Below, in pieces: positions 15,969-24,839 of a stretch of 64,000 nt of DNA. The stretch spans positions 124,001 through 188,000 of the forward strand of contig NZ_FAOZ01000009.1 of NCBI RefSeq assembly GCF_001536285.1. The letters are read 5' to 3'. This stretch comes from Parafrankia irregularis. Lineage in GTDB: Bacteria > Actinomycetota > Actinomycetes > Frankiales > Frankiaceae. The notes under the pieces were generated by a model that did no database searches, was not told the origin of the DNA, and saw only the letters and a list, made by a program, of their open reading frames with translations. The translations under genes were made by a program, and so were the position numbers. The number at the start of each line of letters is the position of its first letter. The first letter of the stretch is position 1.

Positions 15969-18900
15969 GTGCGCGTGGTGCCTGTCGACATCCCGGGAGT
16001 CAGCCTGGGGACGGAACTGGGCCTGGGAGTCTCCGCCGTGGTTTACCGAGCCGAGCGGCAGGGCCGGTGCTACGCCGTGAAGGTGTCCCGGGGTGTCCCG
16101 CCGCCCGAGGTGATTCGTTCTTTTCAGCGGGAGGCGACCGTTCTGGCGTGCCTGCGGCATCCCAACATCGCCCGGGTGTTCGCCGCCGGGGAGGCTGACG
16201 GACGGCCGTACCTGGTGCTGGAGCTGGTCGAGGGTCAGTCGTTGGCCGACCGGCTCGCCGCCGGCCCAGCCGGCCCCGGCCCCAGCCCGGGCCGTGGGCT
16301 GGCCGGCTCCGGCCTCAGCCCGCTCACGGTGCCCGCCATCCTGCGCATCGGCCAGGACGTCGCGGGCGCTCTCGCGGCCGCCCACCGGCTCGGCCTGGTG
16401 CACCAGGACGTCAAACCGGCCAACATCATGATCGGGTCGGGTGGCCGGGTGATCCTGGTGGACTTCGGGCTGTTGGGCCGTACCGGCGGCGTCGTGCGCG
16501 ATGAGGCGGTAGGCACCGTCCTCTACAGCGCACCCGAGCAGCTCGGCATGCTGAACCGTCCGGTGGACGCACGTTCGGATCTTTACTCCCTCGGCGTCGT
16601 GCTCCACACGTGTCTCACCGGGCGGCCGCCGTTCGAGGCGGACGACGTCGCCGAGCTGATGCGGCTGCACGCGGTCGCGCCGCCCCCGGATCCGAGCCGG
16701 GTCCGCGACGACATCCCGCCAGCTCTCGCGGAGGCTGTCGCCACCCTCCTCGCGAAGGATCCGGACGACCGCTTCCAGTCCGCGGACGACCTGGCCGCGG
16801 CACTGGCCGCGGTGGCCGGGCCGCGTGCGCCGGCGGTCGCCGCTCGGGCCGGTCCCTGGCGGCCGTCCGATCAGCCGGTGGGACGAGAGGCGCCGCTGGC
16901 GCGGCTGCGGGAGGCCTGGGACCTCACCCGCCGCGGGGCTGGCGAGCGGACGGTCGTGGGCATCGCCGGCGACATGGGCGTGGGCAAGACCCATCTGGTG
17001 CGGACGTTCGTCCGCCAGGCACGCTCGGTGGCGGGCGCGGTCCTGATGGAGGCGAAATGCGCCGAACGGGTCGACGCACCCTTCGTCACCTTCCACGCCC
17101 TGGTGGAGAGCTGGCTGCACGCCCCGGCCGCCGCGCCCGCCGCGCCCGCCGCGGGCGAGACCCCGTCCGCGGCCGCCGGCGCCGGCCGGCGCTCCCAGCT
17201 GCGGGCCGCCGCTGGTGCTGACGCTCCCGTCCTCGCCGGCCTGCATCCGGCGCTGGGCGCTCCCGGGCCTCCCCGGGAGAATCAGCCCGGCCCGGCGACC
17301 GGTCTCCATCAGTCGGCGTCGGTCACGGCGGGGGACCTGGGCGTCCAGCTGCGGCTGGCCGTCGTGCGGTTCGTCCGGGAGCTGGCCCGGCGCAGCGGCG
17401 GCCTGCTGCTGTGGGTGGACGACACCCAGTGGCTCGGGGCCGCGGACCGCCAGCTGCTGGAGGAGGTCGCGAACGACCCGGAGCCGGCGCCGCTGCTCGT
17501 CATCGCGACGTCCCGCCGCGCCGACCGGCTGCTGCCGGCGGGCAGATCACGACGGGTTGATCTCCGGCTGGGGCCGCTGGGCGCGCCCGAGGTCGCCGAA
17601 CTGATCCGCGGCTGTCTCGGCGATGTCGCCGACGAGCGCTTCGTCCGGGATGTGGCGATCCGTTCGGGCGGCTGCCCGCTGGCCGTCTTCGAGCTGGTCC
17701 GGGCCGTGATCGACGCCGGTCTGATCCGGCCGTCCTGGGACGGTTTCGACGTCGATCGGGACGGGCTCGACTCGCTTGCCCTGCCTGACGAGGTGCTGGG
17801 CCTGATCCGGCGCCGGGTCGGTGCGCTGGACCGCTCGTCGCTGCCGGTGCTGTGCACCGCGGCCGCGATCGGTCACCAGTTCGACCGTGCGCTGCTCGCC
17901 GTGGCGGCCGGTGTGACGCCGGAACACGCGCGGCTGGCACTCGCCGAGGCGGAGTTCCACCAGCTCGTCACGCCGGTGTCGGACGGCTGCGCGCCCGATC
18001 GCTGGTCGTTCGTGCACGACTGTGTGCGCGAGGCGCTGCTGTCGACCATCAGCGCCGACGGCCTCCGCGCGCGGCACGCGGCGATCGCGGACGCGATGGA
18101 GGCGTCCGGCGCCGTGCACGGCCCTGACCTGTTCGCCCTCGCCCGGCACGCGGTCAGCGGCGGACTGCCCGCGCCCCGGCTGTACCGCCTCACCCGGGCG
18201 GCGGCCGAGGCCGCGGTCGCCGGGCGCGCACCGGTCGAGGCGGAGCGCCTGTTCCGTGCGGCCGCCCAGGCCGCCGCGCGGGCCGATATCGGCCTGGACG
18301 CGGCTTTCGAGACGGGCTTCGGCCTGGCCTGTTCCCGCATCGTCCAGCCGCACCGGGCCCGCGCCCATTTCGCCCGAGCCCTGGAGCTGGAGAACGATCC
18401 GCTGGCCCGGGCCGCACTGCGCGCGGAGGCGGCCGGCATCGAGCACGGGATGCGCAACTACAGCGCCGCCGCCAATCATGTCCGCCGCGGACTCGCCGAG
18501 GCCGGCCGGCCCATCCCCGGCCCCGTCCTGGTCGGTCCGGTCGCATTCGGCCGGATGCTGTGCGCGCTGGCGATGCGCTGGCCGGCGACGGGTTTCGGGA
18601 CGGCCACCGGAGCGGCCCGGCGGCGCTACGAGACCGAGCTGCGCCTGCACGAGATCGGCGGGGTGAACGCGCTGTTCCTGTTCGACATCCCGACCTTCCT
18701 GTGGCACGTGGGTGGGCTCTATGTGATGAAGCGGGTCGGGTTCGGCGAGCTGTTCATCCGAGGCAACATCATCATCAACTGCGCGGCGGCGGAGCTGGGC
18801 TGCGGGCGGACGACGCGCCGCGCGATCAGGACGTTCCGGGCGCTGGCCGAGCAGACCGGCAACCCGGCCCTGGTCGCCGAGGCCGATCTCTACTCGTGCT

Positions 18901-21503
18901 TCGCGCTCCAGTTCCTCGGCGAGACCACCACCGTCAGCGACCAGCTCGAGGCGACGCTGCGCCGGGCGGCCCGCTGGGTCGACGCCTCCCTGTACGACGA
19001 CGCGGTGACGGCGCTGGCGATGAACTACTCCTACCGGGGCCTGTGGCGCGAAGGCCTCGCCTGCCTGCAGCCGAACGCCTACGGCATCGACTACGTGTTC
19101 AACGACATCCGGATCATGCGATCCCGGATGGCGCGCTCGCTCGGCGGTGCCGGCGAGAACCTCGAACCGGTGCTCGCCGCCGTGCCACCCGCACAGGAGG
19201 AGGCGGTGCGCGCCTTCATCGTCGACCACAACCTGATCGAGACCGACCTTGAGGAGGCCGGCCTGGACTCGCGCGCCGTCGGCGAGACCTTCGACCGGCT
19301 GGTCGCCTCCGCCCAGGCCAAGGGCCGCTCGCCGTGGCGCAGCGTCAAGTTCCACCGGCACTACTGGCTGGTCAGGGCGCGGGGCCGCCTCGAGCAGGCC
19401 CGGGCCGCCACGGGCAGCGAACGGGCCGACCGGGCGCGCGTCGCCCGCCGCTGCCTGCGGGAGGCGTTGCCGGCGGCGGCGCTGCCCCTGTTCCGCGCCG
19501 ACCTGCTCGTCCTCAAGGCCATCGCGGAGCAGGTCGCGGGCCGGCCCCGCCGCGCCCTGCGCTGGCTCGCCGCGGCCCAGCACCTCTCGACCCGGCTGGA
19601 CGCCCCCCGCATCACCTTCGACGTGTACGTGGAACGGGCCCGCTGCCTGCGTTCCCTGGGCCGGGAGGGCCAGGCCCGTGAGGAGGCGGAGCTGGCGCTC
19701 ACCCTGGCCCGCGGCCGTGGCTGGATCGCCCGCGGACGGGACGTCCGCCGCGAGTTCGGTCTCACCGAAAAGGTGACCAGCCTGGCCAGGGGGCAGGGGA
19801 CGGTCGGCCTGACCCGGGACCGCCGCCGCCTCGACGCACTGCTGCGGGTAAGCGCCGCCACGACCGGTGCCCTCGACCCCGACGCGGTCGCCGACATCGT
19901 CCTCACCGAGATCATCGACATCCTCGGTGCCGACCGGGCCCTGCTCCTGTTCCCCGAGAACACGATGTCCAACGGTCCCGGGAGTGTCACCGGCCCCAGG
20001 AGTGTGACCGGCCCTGGGGCCGGTGACGGCCCGCTCGTCCTGCACGCCGGCCGCACCGCCAGGGACGCCGCGGCGACGGAGCCGCCATCCACGGGCGACT
20101 CATCCACGGCCGACTCATCCACGGCCGAGTCGTCAACGGACCTTTCGTCCTATGCCCGCAGCATCGTCGCCAGGGTTCACACGGAAGGACGTCCCCTGGT
20201 CGTCACCGGCACCGCGCAGGGCGCGGCACTGGGCTCCGAAAGCGCCGTCCAGCATGGGCTGCGCAGCATCCTGGCCGCACCGGTCCCGATCGAGGGCGGC
20301 GCCCCGGGCGTGATCTACGTGGACAGCCAGGTCGCCAAGGGCCTGTTCACCGAGGACGACGTCGACGTCCTCGTCACGCTCGCCAAGCAGGTCGGGGTCG
20401 CGCTGCGGACCGCGGAGGCCGCGCGCCTGCAGACCCGGCTCGCCACCGAGCGCCGCCAGCGCGAGCTCGCCGAGGTGCTGCGGGACGTCGCCGAGCAGGC
20501 CGGGTCCACCCTGCGCTCAAGCGACGTCCTGCGCAGGGTGCTGGCCGCGGCGCGACCGGTGCTGCCATACGACGACGTGTGGGTCCTCGACCAGAGCGCC
20601 GGGTCGGCGATCCGGGTCACCGAGGTCCATGGGGACGTCGACCCGCGCGCCGTCGGGTCGAGCGTCGAGCACGCGGGTGACGTGCTCGGCCCTGCCTTCG
20701 CCGGCGCCGCGGTCGGGGGAAGCCCGGCCGCGCGGCCCATCCGCCTTCCGGGGGTGCCGGAGCCTCTGCGGAACTGGCTGGCGCTGCCGGCCACCGCGCT
20801 GCGCCCCGTGCCGGCTGTCGTCGTGCTCGCCACCCACCACGGCGTGACCGGTGGGGTGGACGGGTCGGGCGGCCTGGGAGGCGCGGGCCCCGCGGGCGGC
20901 CCGGGCAGCGAGGGCGGGGCGGGCCCGCAGGCGGAGGTGGCGCGGATGGTCCTGAACACCGCGGCGACCGCCTACGACAACGCGCGCCTGTACGAGGAGG
21001 CCCGGCACTCGGCCGCGACCGACCCCCTCACCGGCCTGCCCAACCGGCGCCACTTCGTCGAACAGGCGACCGTCGAAGCGGACGCACGGCTGCCCGCCGA
21101 CCGGCCGACCTCCGCCGCCATGATCGACGTCGATCGCTTCAAGCAGGTCAACGACCTGCACGGGCACGCGGTCGGGGACGAGGTGCTCGTCGAGATCGCC
21201 CGCCGGATCGAGCGGTGCCTGCGCCGGGGGGACCTCGCCGGGCGGCTCGGCGGGGAGGAGTTCGCCGTCCTCGTCACCGGTGGCCCCGATGTGGCACACG
21301 CCCTGGGGGAGCGCGTCCGCCTCGCCGTCTGTGACCGGCCCGTGCAGACATCCGCCGGCCCGCTGCACGTCACGGTCAGCGTGGGCACCGCGACTGTCGA
21401 CCCGGACGAGCCCGCGCTGGCCGCGGTGCTCGCGCACGCCGACCAGTCGCTGTACGCCGCCAAGAGCGCCGGCCGCAACCGCACGGTCACCGCGCGCTCC
21501 TGA
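15969..21503 (+). CDS. Giant Ser/Thr kinase - ATPase - GAF - diguanylate cyclase protein
   Basis: 1,844 residues from the GTG at 15969 (GGAAGGA 5 bases upstream). Domain order: protein kinase about 5-285 (K38 in YAVKVS; catalytic loop HQDVKPANIM at 145-154 with HQD in place of HRD; D165-F-G); PknK/MalT-type AAA ATPase about 315-640 with Walker A (GDMGVGKTH, about 334-342) and Walker B (LLLWVDD, D484); a long helical TPR-like region to about 1270; two GAF domains, about 1285-1485 and 1500-1675; and a GGDEF domain from 1685 with active-site GGEEF at 1761-1765 and an RRGD inhibitory site just before. It therefore joins phosphorylation, ATP-driven sensing and c-di-GMP synthesis in one soluble chain. 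The ligands are unknown. Confidence 0.93.
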   Translation: MRVVPVDIPGVSLGTELGLGVSAVVYRAERQGRCYAVKVSRGVPPPEVIRSFQREATVLACLRHPNIARVFAAGEADGRPYLVLELVEGQSLADRLAAGPAGPGPSPGRGLAGSGLSPLTVPAILRIGQDVAGALAAAHRLGLVHQDVKPANIMIGSGGRVILVDFGLLGRTGGVVRDEAVGTVLYSAPEQLGMLNRPVDARSDLYSLGVVLHTCLTGRPPFEADDVAELMRLHAVAPPPDPSRVRDDIPPALAEAVATLLAKDPDDRFQSADDLAAALAAVAGPRAPAVAARAGPWRPSDQPVGREAPLARLREAWDLTRRGAGERTVVGIAGDMGVGKTHLVRTFVRQARSVAGAVLMEAKCAERVDAPFVTFHALVESWLHAPAAAPAAPAAGETPSAAAGAGRRSQLRAAAGADAPVLAGLHPALGAPGPPRENQPGPATGLHQSASVTAGDLGVQLRLAVVRFVRELARRSGGLLLWVDDTQWLGAADRQLLEEVANDPEPAPLLVIATSRRADRLLPAGRSRRVDLRLGPLGAPEVAELIRGCLGDVADERFVRDVAIRSGGCPLAVFELVRAVIDAGLIRPSWDGFDVDRDGLDSLALPDEVLGLIRRRVGALDRSSLPVLCTAAAIGHQFDRALLAVAAGVTPEHARLALAEAEFHQLVTPVSDGCAPDRWSFVHDCVREALLSTISADGLRARHAAIADAMEASGAVHGPDLFALARHAVSGGLPAPRLYRLTRAAAEAAVAGRAPVEAERLFRAAAQAAARADIGLDAAFETGFGLACSRIVQPHRARAHFARALELENDPLARAALRAEAAGIEHGMRNYSAAANHVRRGLAEAGRPIPGPVLVGPVAFGRMLCALAMRWPATGFGTATGAARRRYETELRLHEIGGVNALFLFDIPTFLWHVGGLYVMKRVGFGELFIRGNIIINCAAAELGCGRTTRRAIRTFRALAEQTGNPALVAEADLYSCFALQFLGETTTVSDQLEATLRRAARWVDASLYDDAVTALAMNYSYRGLWREGLACLQPNAYGIDYVFNDIRIMRSRMARSLGGAGENLEPVLAAVPPAQEEAVRAFIVDHNLIETDLEEAGLDSRAVGETFDRLVASAQAKGRSPWRSVKFHRHYWLVRARGRLEQARAATGSERADRARVARRCLREALPAAALPLFRADLLVLKAIAEQVAGRPRRALRWLAAAQHLSTRLDAPRITFDVYVERARCLRSLGREGQAREEAELALTLARGRGWIARGRDVRREFGLTEKVTSLARGQGTVGLTRDRRRLDALLRVSAATTGALDPDAVADIVLTEIIDILGADRALLLFPENTMSNGPGSVTGPRSVTGPGAGDGPLVLHAGRTARDAAATEPPSTGDSSTADSSTAESSTDLSSYARSIVARVHTEGRPLVVTGTAQGAALGSESAVQHGLRSILAAPVPIEGGAPGVIYVDSQVAKGLFTEDDVDVLVTLAKQVGVALRTAEAARLQTRLATERRQRELAEVLRDVAEQAGSTLRSSDVLRRVLAAARPVLPYDDVWVLDQSAGSAIRVTEVHGDVDPRAVGSSVEHAGDVLGPAFAGAAVGGSPAARPIRLPGVPEPLRNWLALPATALRPVPAVVVLATHHGVTGGVDGSGGLGGAGPAGGPGSEGGAGPQAEVARMVLNTAATAYDNARLYEEARHSAATDPLTGLPNRRHFVEQATVEADARLPADRPTSAAMIDVDRFKQVNDLHGHAVGDEVLVEIARRIERCLRRGDLAGRLGGEEFAVLVTGGPDVAHALGERVRLAVCDRPVQTSAGPLHVTVSVGTATVDPDEPALAAVLAHADQSLYAAKSAGRNRTVTARS

Positions 21504-22038
21504 TCCGTGGTGAAGTGGCAGGGAGCTGCCACGTCAGGTCGATCGACTCGTCCGGACCCAGCGCCTGCCAGACTGCCCGGAGAACGTTCAGCCGTGCGGC
21601 GGCCCGCGCTGGCAGGTCCGCCGGGAAGGGCGGGACGTCCGTGCGGTAGATCTGCCAGGCCGAGGCGATGTCGGCCGCGCTCGGCGGGGCACCTCGCTCG
21701 ACCGCGTCGTGCACCGCACCGGCGACGATCTCCGCGAGCCGGATCTCACGCTGGTTGGCCCGCATCAGCTCGCGGGAACGCTGGCGGCTGTCGTGGCGGA
21801 GCCGGCCGTCTACCACGGTCATGCTGGCGAACATCGCGCCGGCCGCGATGCTGCCCCAGACACCCCGGTTCAGCCTGAACTCGTGCTCGGCCACGAAATG
21901 TGCCAGGTCGTGGGGCACGCTGAAGGTCCGGTCGTAGGAGCGCATCCGCAGCGACACCCCATCCGAGCGTTCGATGGTGGTGACCGACCCGCCGTCGCCA
22001 CCCTTCGGGCCGTCAAGCCGGCAGAAGCTCACGCGCAT
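21487..22038 (-). CDS. Hypothetical protein with H-x3-H-x3-E motif
   Basis: 183 residues, no family recognised. It has a distinct N-terminal part (TTIERSDGVSLRMRSYDRTF) and a helical remainder. HDLAHFVAEHEF contains H-x3-H-x3-E, which could bind a metal but is also compatible with an ordinary helix. No signal peptide or membrane segment is visible. It overlaps the end of the giant kinase gene by 17 bases in convergent orientation. Codon use looks normal for the region, so it is probably a real cytoplasmic protein. Confidence 0.6.
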   Translation of the reverse strand: MRVSFCRLDGPKGGDGGSVTTIERSDGVSLRMRSYDRTFSVPHDLAHFVAEHEFRLNRGVWGSIAAGAMFASMTVVDGRLRHDSRQRSRELMRANQREIRLAEIVAGAVHDAVERGAPPSAADIASAWQIYRTDVPPFPADLPARAAARLNVLRAVWQALGPDESIDLTWQLPATSPRIRSAR

Positions 22039-22283
22039 CGTGTCAGCCTGAAGCCCTGCCGGCGGGCTGGCGAACCGTTTTCCTGTGGGCGTCGCCGTGG
22101 CGCTGGGCCGGACGAGCCGGTCAGGTTGTTACCCGCGCCCGGGTGACCGCGATCCTCAGCTCCTGCCTGGCGCGGCGGCAGCTCGAAACAGCGGATCGAG
22201 CAGTTGAGGATCATGGTCTTGCCGGCGTGCGTCGCGGAAGCCCGAGCCGCCGCCTTCCGTTGCCTCCGCTGCCGTTGTCGCCA

Positions 22284-22337
22284 AGCAAGGAGTGAGGATT
22301 TTGGCTGCTACGGCAACCGAAATCCTCCTTCCTTGCT
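22284..22337. repeat. Long imperfect hairpin (24-bp arms, 6-base loop)
   Basis: Arms 22284-22307 and 22314-22337 pair over 24 positions with one T-C and one C-A mismatch and a few G-T pairs, around the loop CTACGG. The hairpin is AT-richer than its surroundings and lies in a gene-free stretch (22039-22504) before a broken methyltransferase gene. It could be a structured RNA, a terminator or the inverted ends of a small mobile-element remnant; nothing else in the spacer was recognised. Confidence 0.7.
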
Positions 22338-22504
22338 GATTGCCAAGCTCCCGTATGTGCCTATTGGGAGGAATTGTGCGGATCGTGCGATCGTACACCG
22401 GCAGGTATGGTCCTCTTCGCATCTCTTCGAAGGTGCCGGGTGAAGCCTGGTGTTTCGGTCTTCCATGCCGGGAGTGCCAGGATCCCGATGTGACAGTGGC
22501 ATGG

Positions 22505-22771
22505 ATGCCGGACGACGCCGCGAGCACCTTCGATGCCCGGAAGGTGTTCGACCAGGACTACCTCTATTTCTACGCCCCGCGGCTTACGGACGGTCGCAGC
22601 GAGGCGGAGGCACAGCTGATCTGGAAACTGCTCGAACTTGAGCCCGGGATGGAAACACTCGATCTCGCCTGTGGCCAGGGGTGGATCGCCAATCGGCTGG
22701 CGGCTCGCGGGTGCAGGGTCACCGGCCTGGACACTGTGCCGCTGCGACGGGCTCCGTCCGTGGGCGGGTGA
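22505..22771 (+). pseudogene. Truncated SAM-dependent methyltransferase
   Basis: The frame starts MPDDAASTFDARKVFDQDYL and reaches the class I methyltransferase motif I (LDLACGQGWIANRLAARG) and the strand-2 segment CRVTGLD. It then breaks off into TVPLRRAPSVGG and a stop, so about two thirds of a normal methyltransferase, including all later motifs, is missing. The point of loss is about 70 bases before the next gene. A GTG at 22496 is an alternative start. This looks like a remnant left by a deletion; activity is very unlikely. Confidence 0.75.
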
Positions 22772-22826
22772 TGTCGATCTTCTCGGTGGCGGAATGTCAG
22801 GCGTGGGACCAGAGGTTGTCCCGGGT

Positions 22827-23519
22827 ATGACGACCCTCGGACTGATCGGTAGTGGAAACATCGGTGGAACGTTGGCGAGACTTGCCGTCTCGGCCGGGTA
22901 TGACGTCGTTCTGAGCAATTCACGCGGCCCGGAGACCCTGGCCGACCTGGTGGCCGAGCTCGGGCCGCGGGCCCGGGCGGCGACGTCCGCCGAGGCCGGC
23001 GCCGCCGGCGACCTGGTGGTGGTGACGGTGCCGCTGCGGGCCTACCTGGACGTCCCGGTCGAGCCGCTCGCCGGCAAGGTGGTCATCGACACGAACAACT
23101 ACTATCCGGAGCGCGACGGCGTCATCCCCGTTCTTGAGGACGAGTCGACCACGACCAGCGAGCTGCTTCAGGACCACCTGCCCACCTCGAAGGTGGTCAA
23201 GGCGTTCAACAACATCTACTTCAAGCACCTGCTGGAGCTCGCCCGGCCCACCGGCGCTCCGGACCGCGCGGCGCTGGCGATCGTCGGCGACGACCCGGCG
23301 GCGAAGGCGACGGTCACCGCGTTCCTCGACGCGATCGGCTACGACACGGTGGACGCGGGCCCTCTCGCCGAAGGCTGGCGTTACCAGCGGGACACCGCGG
23401 CCTACGGCCCTCTGTACGCCCCCAACGGTTTCGAGGCGAAGCCCGTGCCGGCCGACACCGCCACCGTACGGGCCGCGCTCGCCGCCGCCCGCCGGTACGC
23501 GGACCTCGCTGCCGGGTGA
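22827..23519 (+). CDS. NADPH-dependent F420 reductase-like oxidoreductase
   Basis: 230 residues from the ATG at 22827; an in-frame ATG at 22794 would add 11 residues and cannot be excluded. The N-terminal dinucleotide fold has GLIGSGNIGGTLARLA and SNSRGPETL, where S/N-R binds the NADP phosphate. The central part has VTVPLRAYLDVP, VIDTNNYYPERDG and VKAFNNIYF, characteristic of the NADP:F420 oxidoreductase / ProC-like superfamily common in F420-using actinobacteria. It may transfer hydride between NADPH and F420 or another acceptor. It follows a methyltransferase fragment that probably lost its 3' part to a local deletion. Confidence 0.87.
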   Translation: MTTLGLIGSGNIGGTLARLAVSAGYDVVLSNSRGPETLADLVAELGPRARAATSAEAGAAGDLVVVTVPLRAYLDVPVEPLAGKVVIDTNNYYPERDGVIPVLEDESTTTSELLQDHLPTSKVVKAFNNIYFKHLLELARPTGAPDRAALAIVGDDPAAKATVTAFLDAIGYDTVDAGPLAEGWRYQRDTAAYGPLYAPNGFEAKPVPADTATVRAALAAARRYADLAAG

Positions 23520-23706
23520 GCTCACCAGCAGGTGAGACGGCTGGTGGGCGCGTTGACCTCGGCGCGGCCATGCGGGCGTCGTAGGCCGGGTGCCCGGCGC
23601 CGGGAAGCGCCGTGGCGCACCCTGAGGTGAACGTCTGGGGCTCGACAGGCCACCATGGCGGCATGCGAGTCATGGCGTTGCCCCGGCACCCCGGTTTCGG
23701 GAGCGT

Positions 23707-24195
23707 GTGATGTCGTCCGGGTTCCCGTCAGCGGGGCTGCCACCGATCGCTCGTGCCATCGGGCGGGAGGTGACCGCGGCCTGCGCGGCCGTCGTCGCGC
23801 AGGACCCGGACACGCTGCACGCGGTCTGCGGCCGGCTGCGGGCACTCGACGAGCCGCAGGTCCGGGACGTCCTGCACGGGCTGACACTGGGGCTGATCGA
23901 GCAGGCGTTCCCCGACGGCCTCGACGCGGCCGACCTGCGCGCGCTGCTGGGCGATGTCCTGCGCCCAGCAGCGGCGTGGTTGCCGGGCCTGGAGGTCTAC
24001 CCGGTCGCCGTCGTCGTCACCGGCGTGCTTTCGGTGCACGAGTCGGGCGCTCCACCCATCGACGCCGAGGTGCTCCTCACCGCCTGCGCGGTGGTGGTCA
24101 GCCACCTGCTCGAACGGCTCGGCGCCCCACTCGACGCCGAGCTGGCCCGCGTCTTCGACGAGCTTCGCCAGGCGCAGACGATGGAGATGCCATGA
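23707..24195 (+). CDS. Hypothetical protein of the hydrogenase locus
   Basis: 162 residues; starts GTG-ATG, with the GTG at 23707 or the ATG at 23710 after GGGAG. It is helical and without a recognised domain (REVTAACAAVVAQDPDTLHAVCGRLR...). It contains a few cysteines but no metal-binding pattern, and no signal peptide or membrane helix is certain (VYPVAVVVTGVLSVHESG is the most hydrophobic stretch). Its position immediately before hypC and the [NiFe] hydrogenase structural genes suggests an accessory role in hydrogenase assembly; this is inferred from context only. Confidence 0.7.
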   Translation: MMSSGFPSAGLPPIARAIGREVTAACAAVVAQDPDTLHAVCGRLRALDEPQVRDVLHGLTLGLIEQAFPDGLDAADLRALLGDVLRPAAAWLPGLEVYPVAVVVTGVLSVHESGAPPIDAEVLLTACAVVVSHLLERLGAPLDAELARVFDELRQAQTMEMP

Positions 24196-24253
24196 CCCGG
24201 AGCTGGTGAACGCCCGGGCCGGCTGGTGTCCGGACCGGTCGGCGCACGGCCGA

Positions 24254-24562
24254 TCAGGTGGTCGCCGGGCCGCGGCTCGGTTCATGCCGGGGCGGTCGCA
24301 CCGGGTCGTCCTGGGCCGCCAGCTCGTCCTGCAGGACGTCGCCGAGGGAACGCAGCAGCTCGAGGGTGCGATGGGCCTCGGCCTCGTCGACCAGGCTGAT
24401 GGCGAAGCCGACGTGCACGATGACGTACGCGCCGATCGCCGCGTCGTCGGCGACGTAGGCCAGGCAGACCTCGCGGGTGATCCCGCCGAAGTCGACGGTG
24501 CCCATGAGAAGGCCGGCGACGTCGGTCGTCGCGACAATACGGCCAGGTATCCCGAGGCACAC
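24254..24562 (-). CDS. hypC: Hydrogenase maturation chaperone HypC/HupF
   Basis: 102 residues from a GTG placing the protein start at MCLGIPGRIV, the universal HypC N-terminus whose Cys2 carries the Fe(CN)2CO precursor from HypD and docks on the large subunit. GTVDFGGITREVCLAYV and VGDYVIVH-type residues (GAYVIVHVGFAISLVDEAEA) complete the OB-like fold. The tail (DDPVRPPRHEPSRG) is a longer than usual extension. It lies on the opposite strand, divergent from the small-subunit gene, sharing a 277-base promoter region. HypD, HypE, HypF and HypB are not in the window and must be encoded elsewhere. Confidence 0.95.
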   Translation of the reverse strand: MCLGIPGRIVATTDVAGLLMGTVDFGGITREVCLAYVADDAAIGAYVIVHVGFAISLVDEAEAHRTLELLRSLGDVLQDELAAQDDPVRPPRHEPSRGPATT

Positions 24563-24839
24563 GGCGCCGTGGTCCCCTTCCGGTGCTAGGCCGGATGCCG
24601 GTATCAGGCCGGGATTCCGGGTGAGGGGTTCGGCGGTTTTCCGGGCGGCGGCGCTGGTCCGCCGTCCCGTAGTGCATTTTCCGGACCGCTGGCGGCGGCG
24701 GCAAGGGACGTCTGGCCCGCCCATTCGGCTCTGATGGACTCCCGCGCCCACCCGCTTCGGTTCCTGCGCTGTCGCGCGGCCGGTCACTAACGTCCACTCG
24801 ACACGTTTGTGGACGTACCCGGGGCGGGAGGCACCCGAA

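Noticed and set aside
17547-20045. 832-codon minus-strand frame within the giant kinase gene
   Set aside because: It is the reverse of a strongly supported multidomain protein; no motif in the reverse reading.
22361-22918. 185-codon minus-strand frame over the methyltransferase remnant
   Set aside because: Proline/arginine-rich shadow with no motif; the plus strand has a clear SAM-binding motif.
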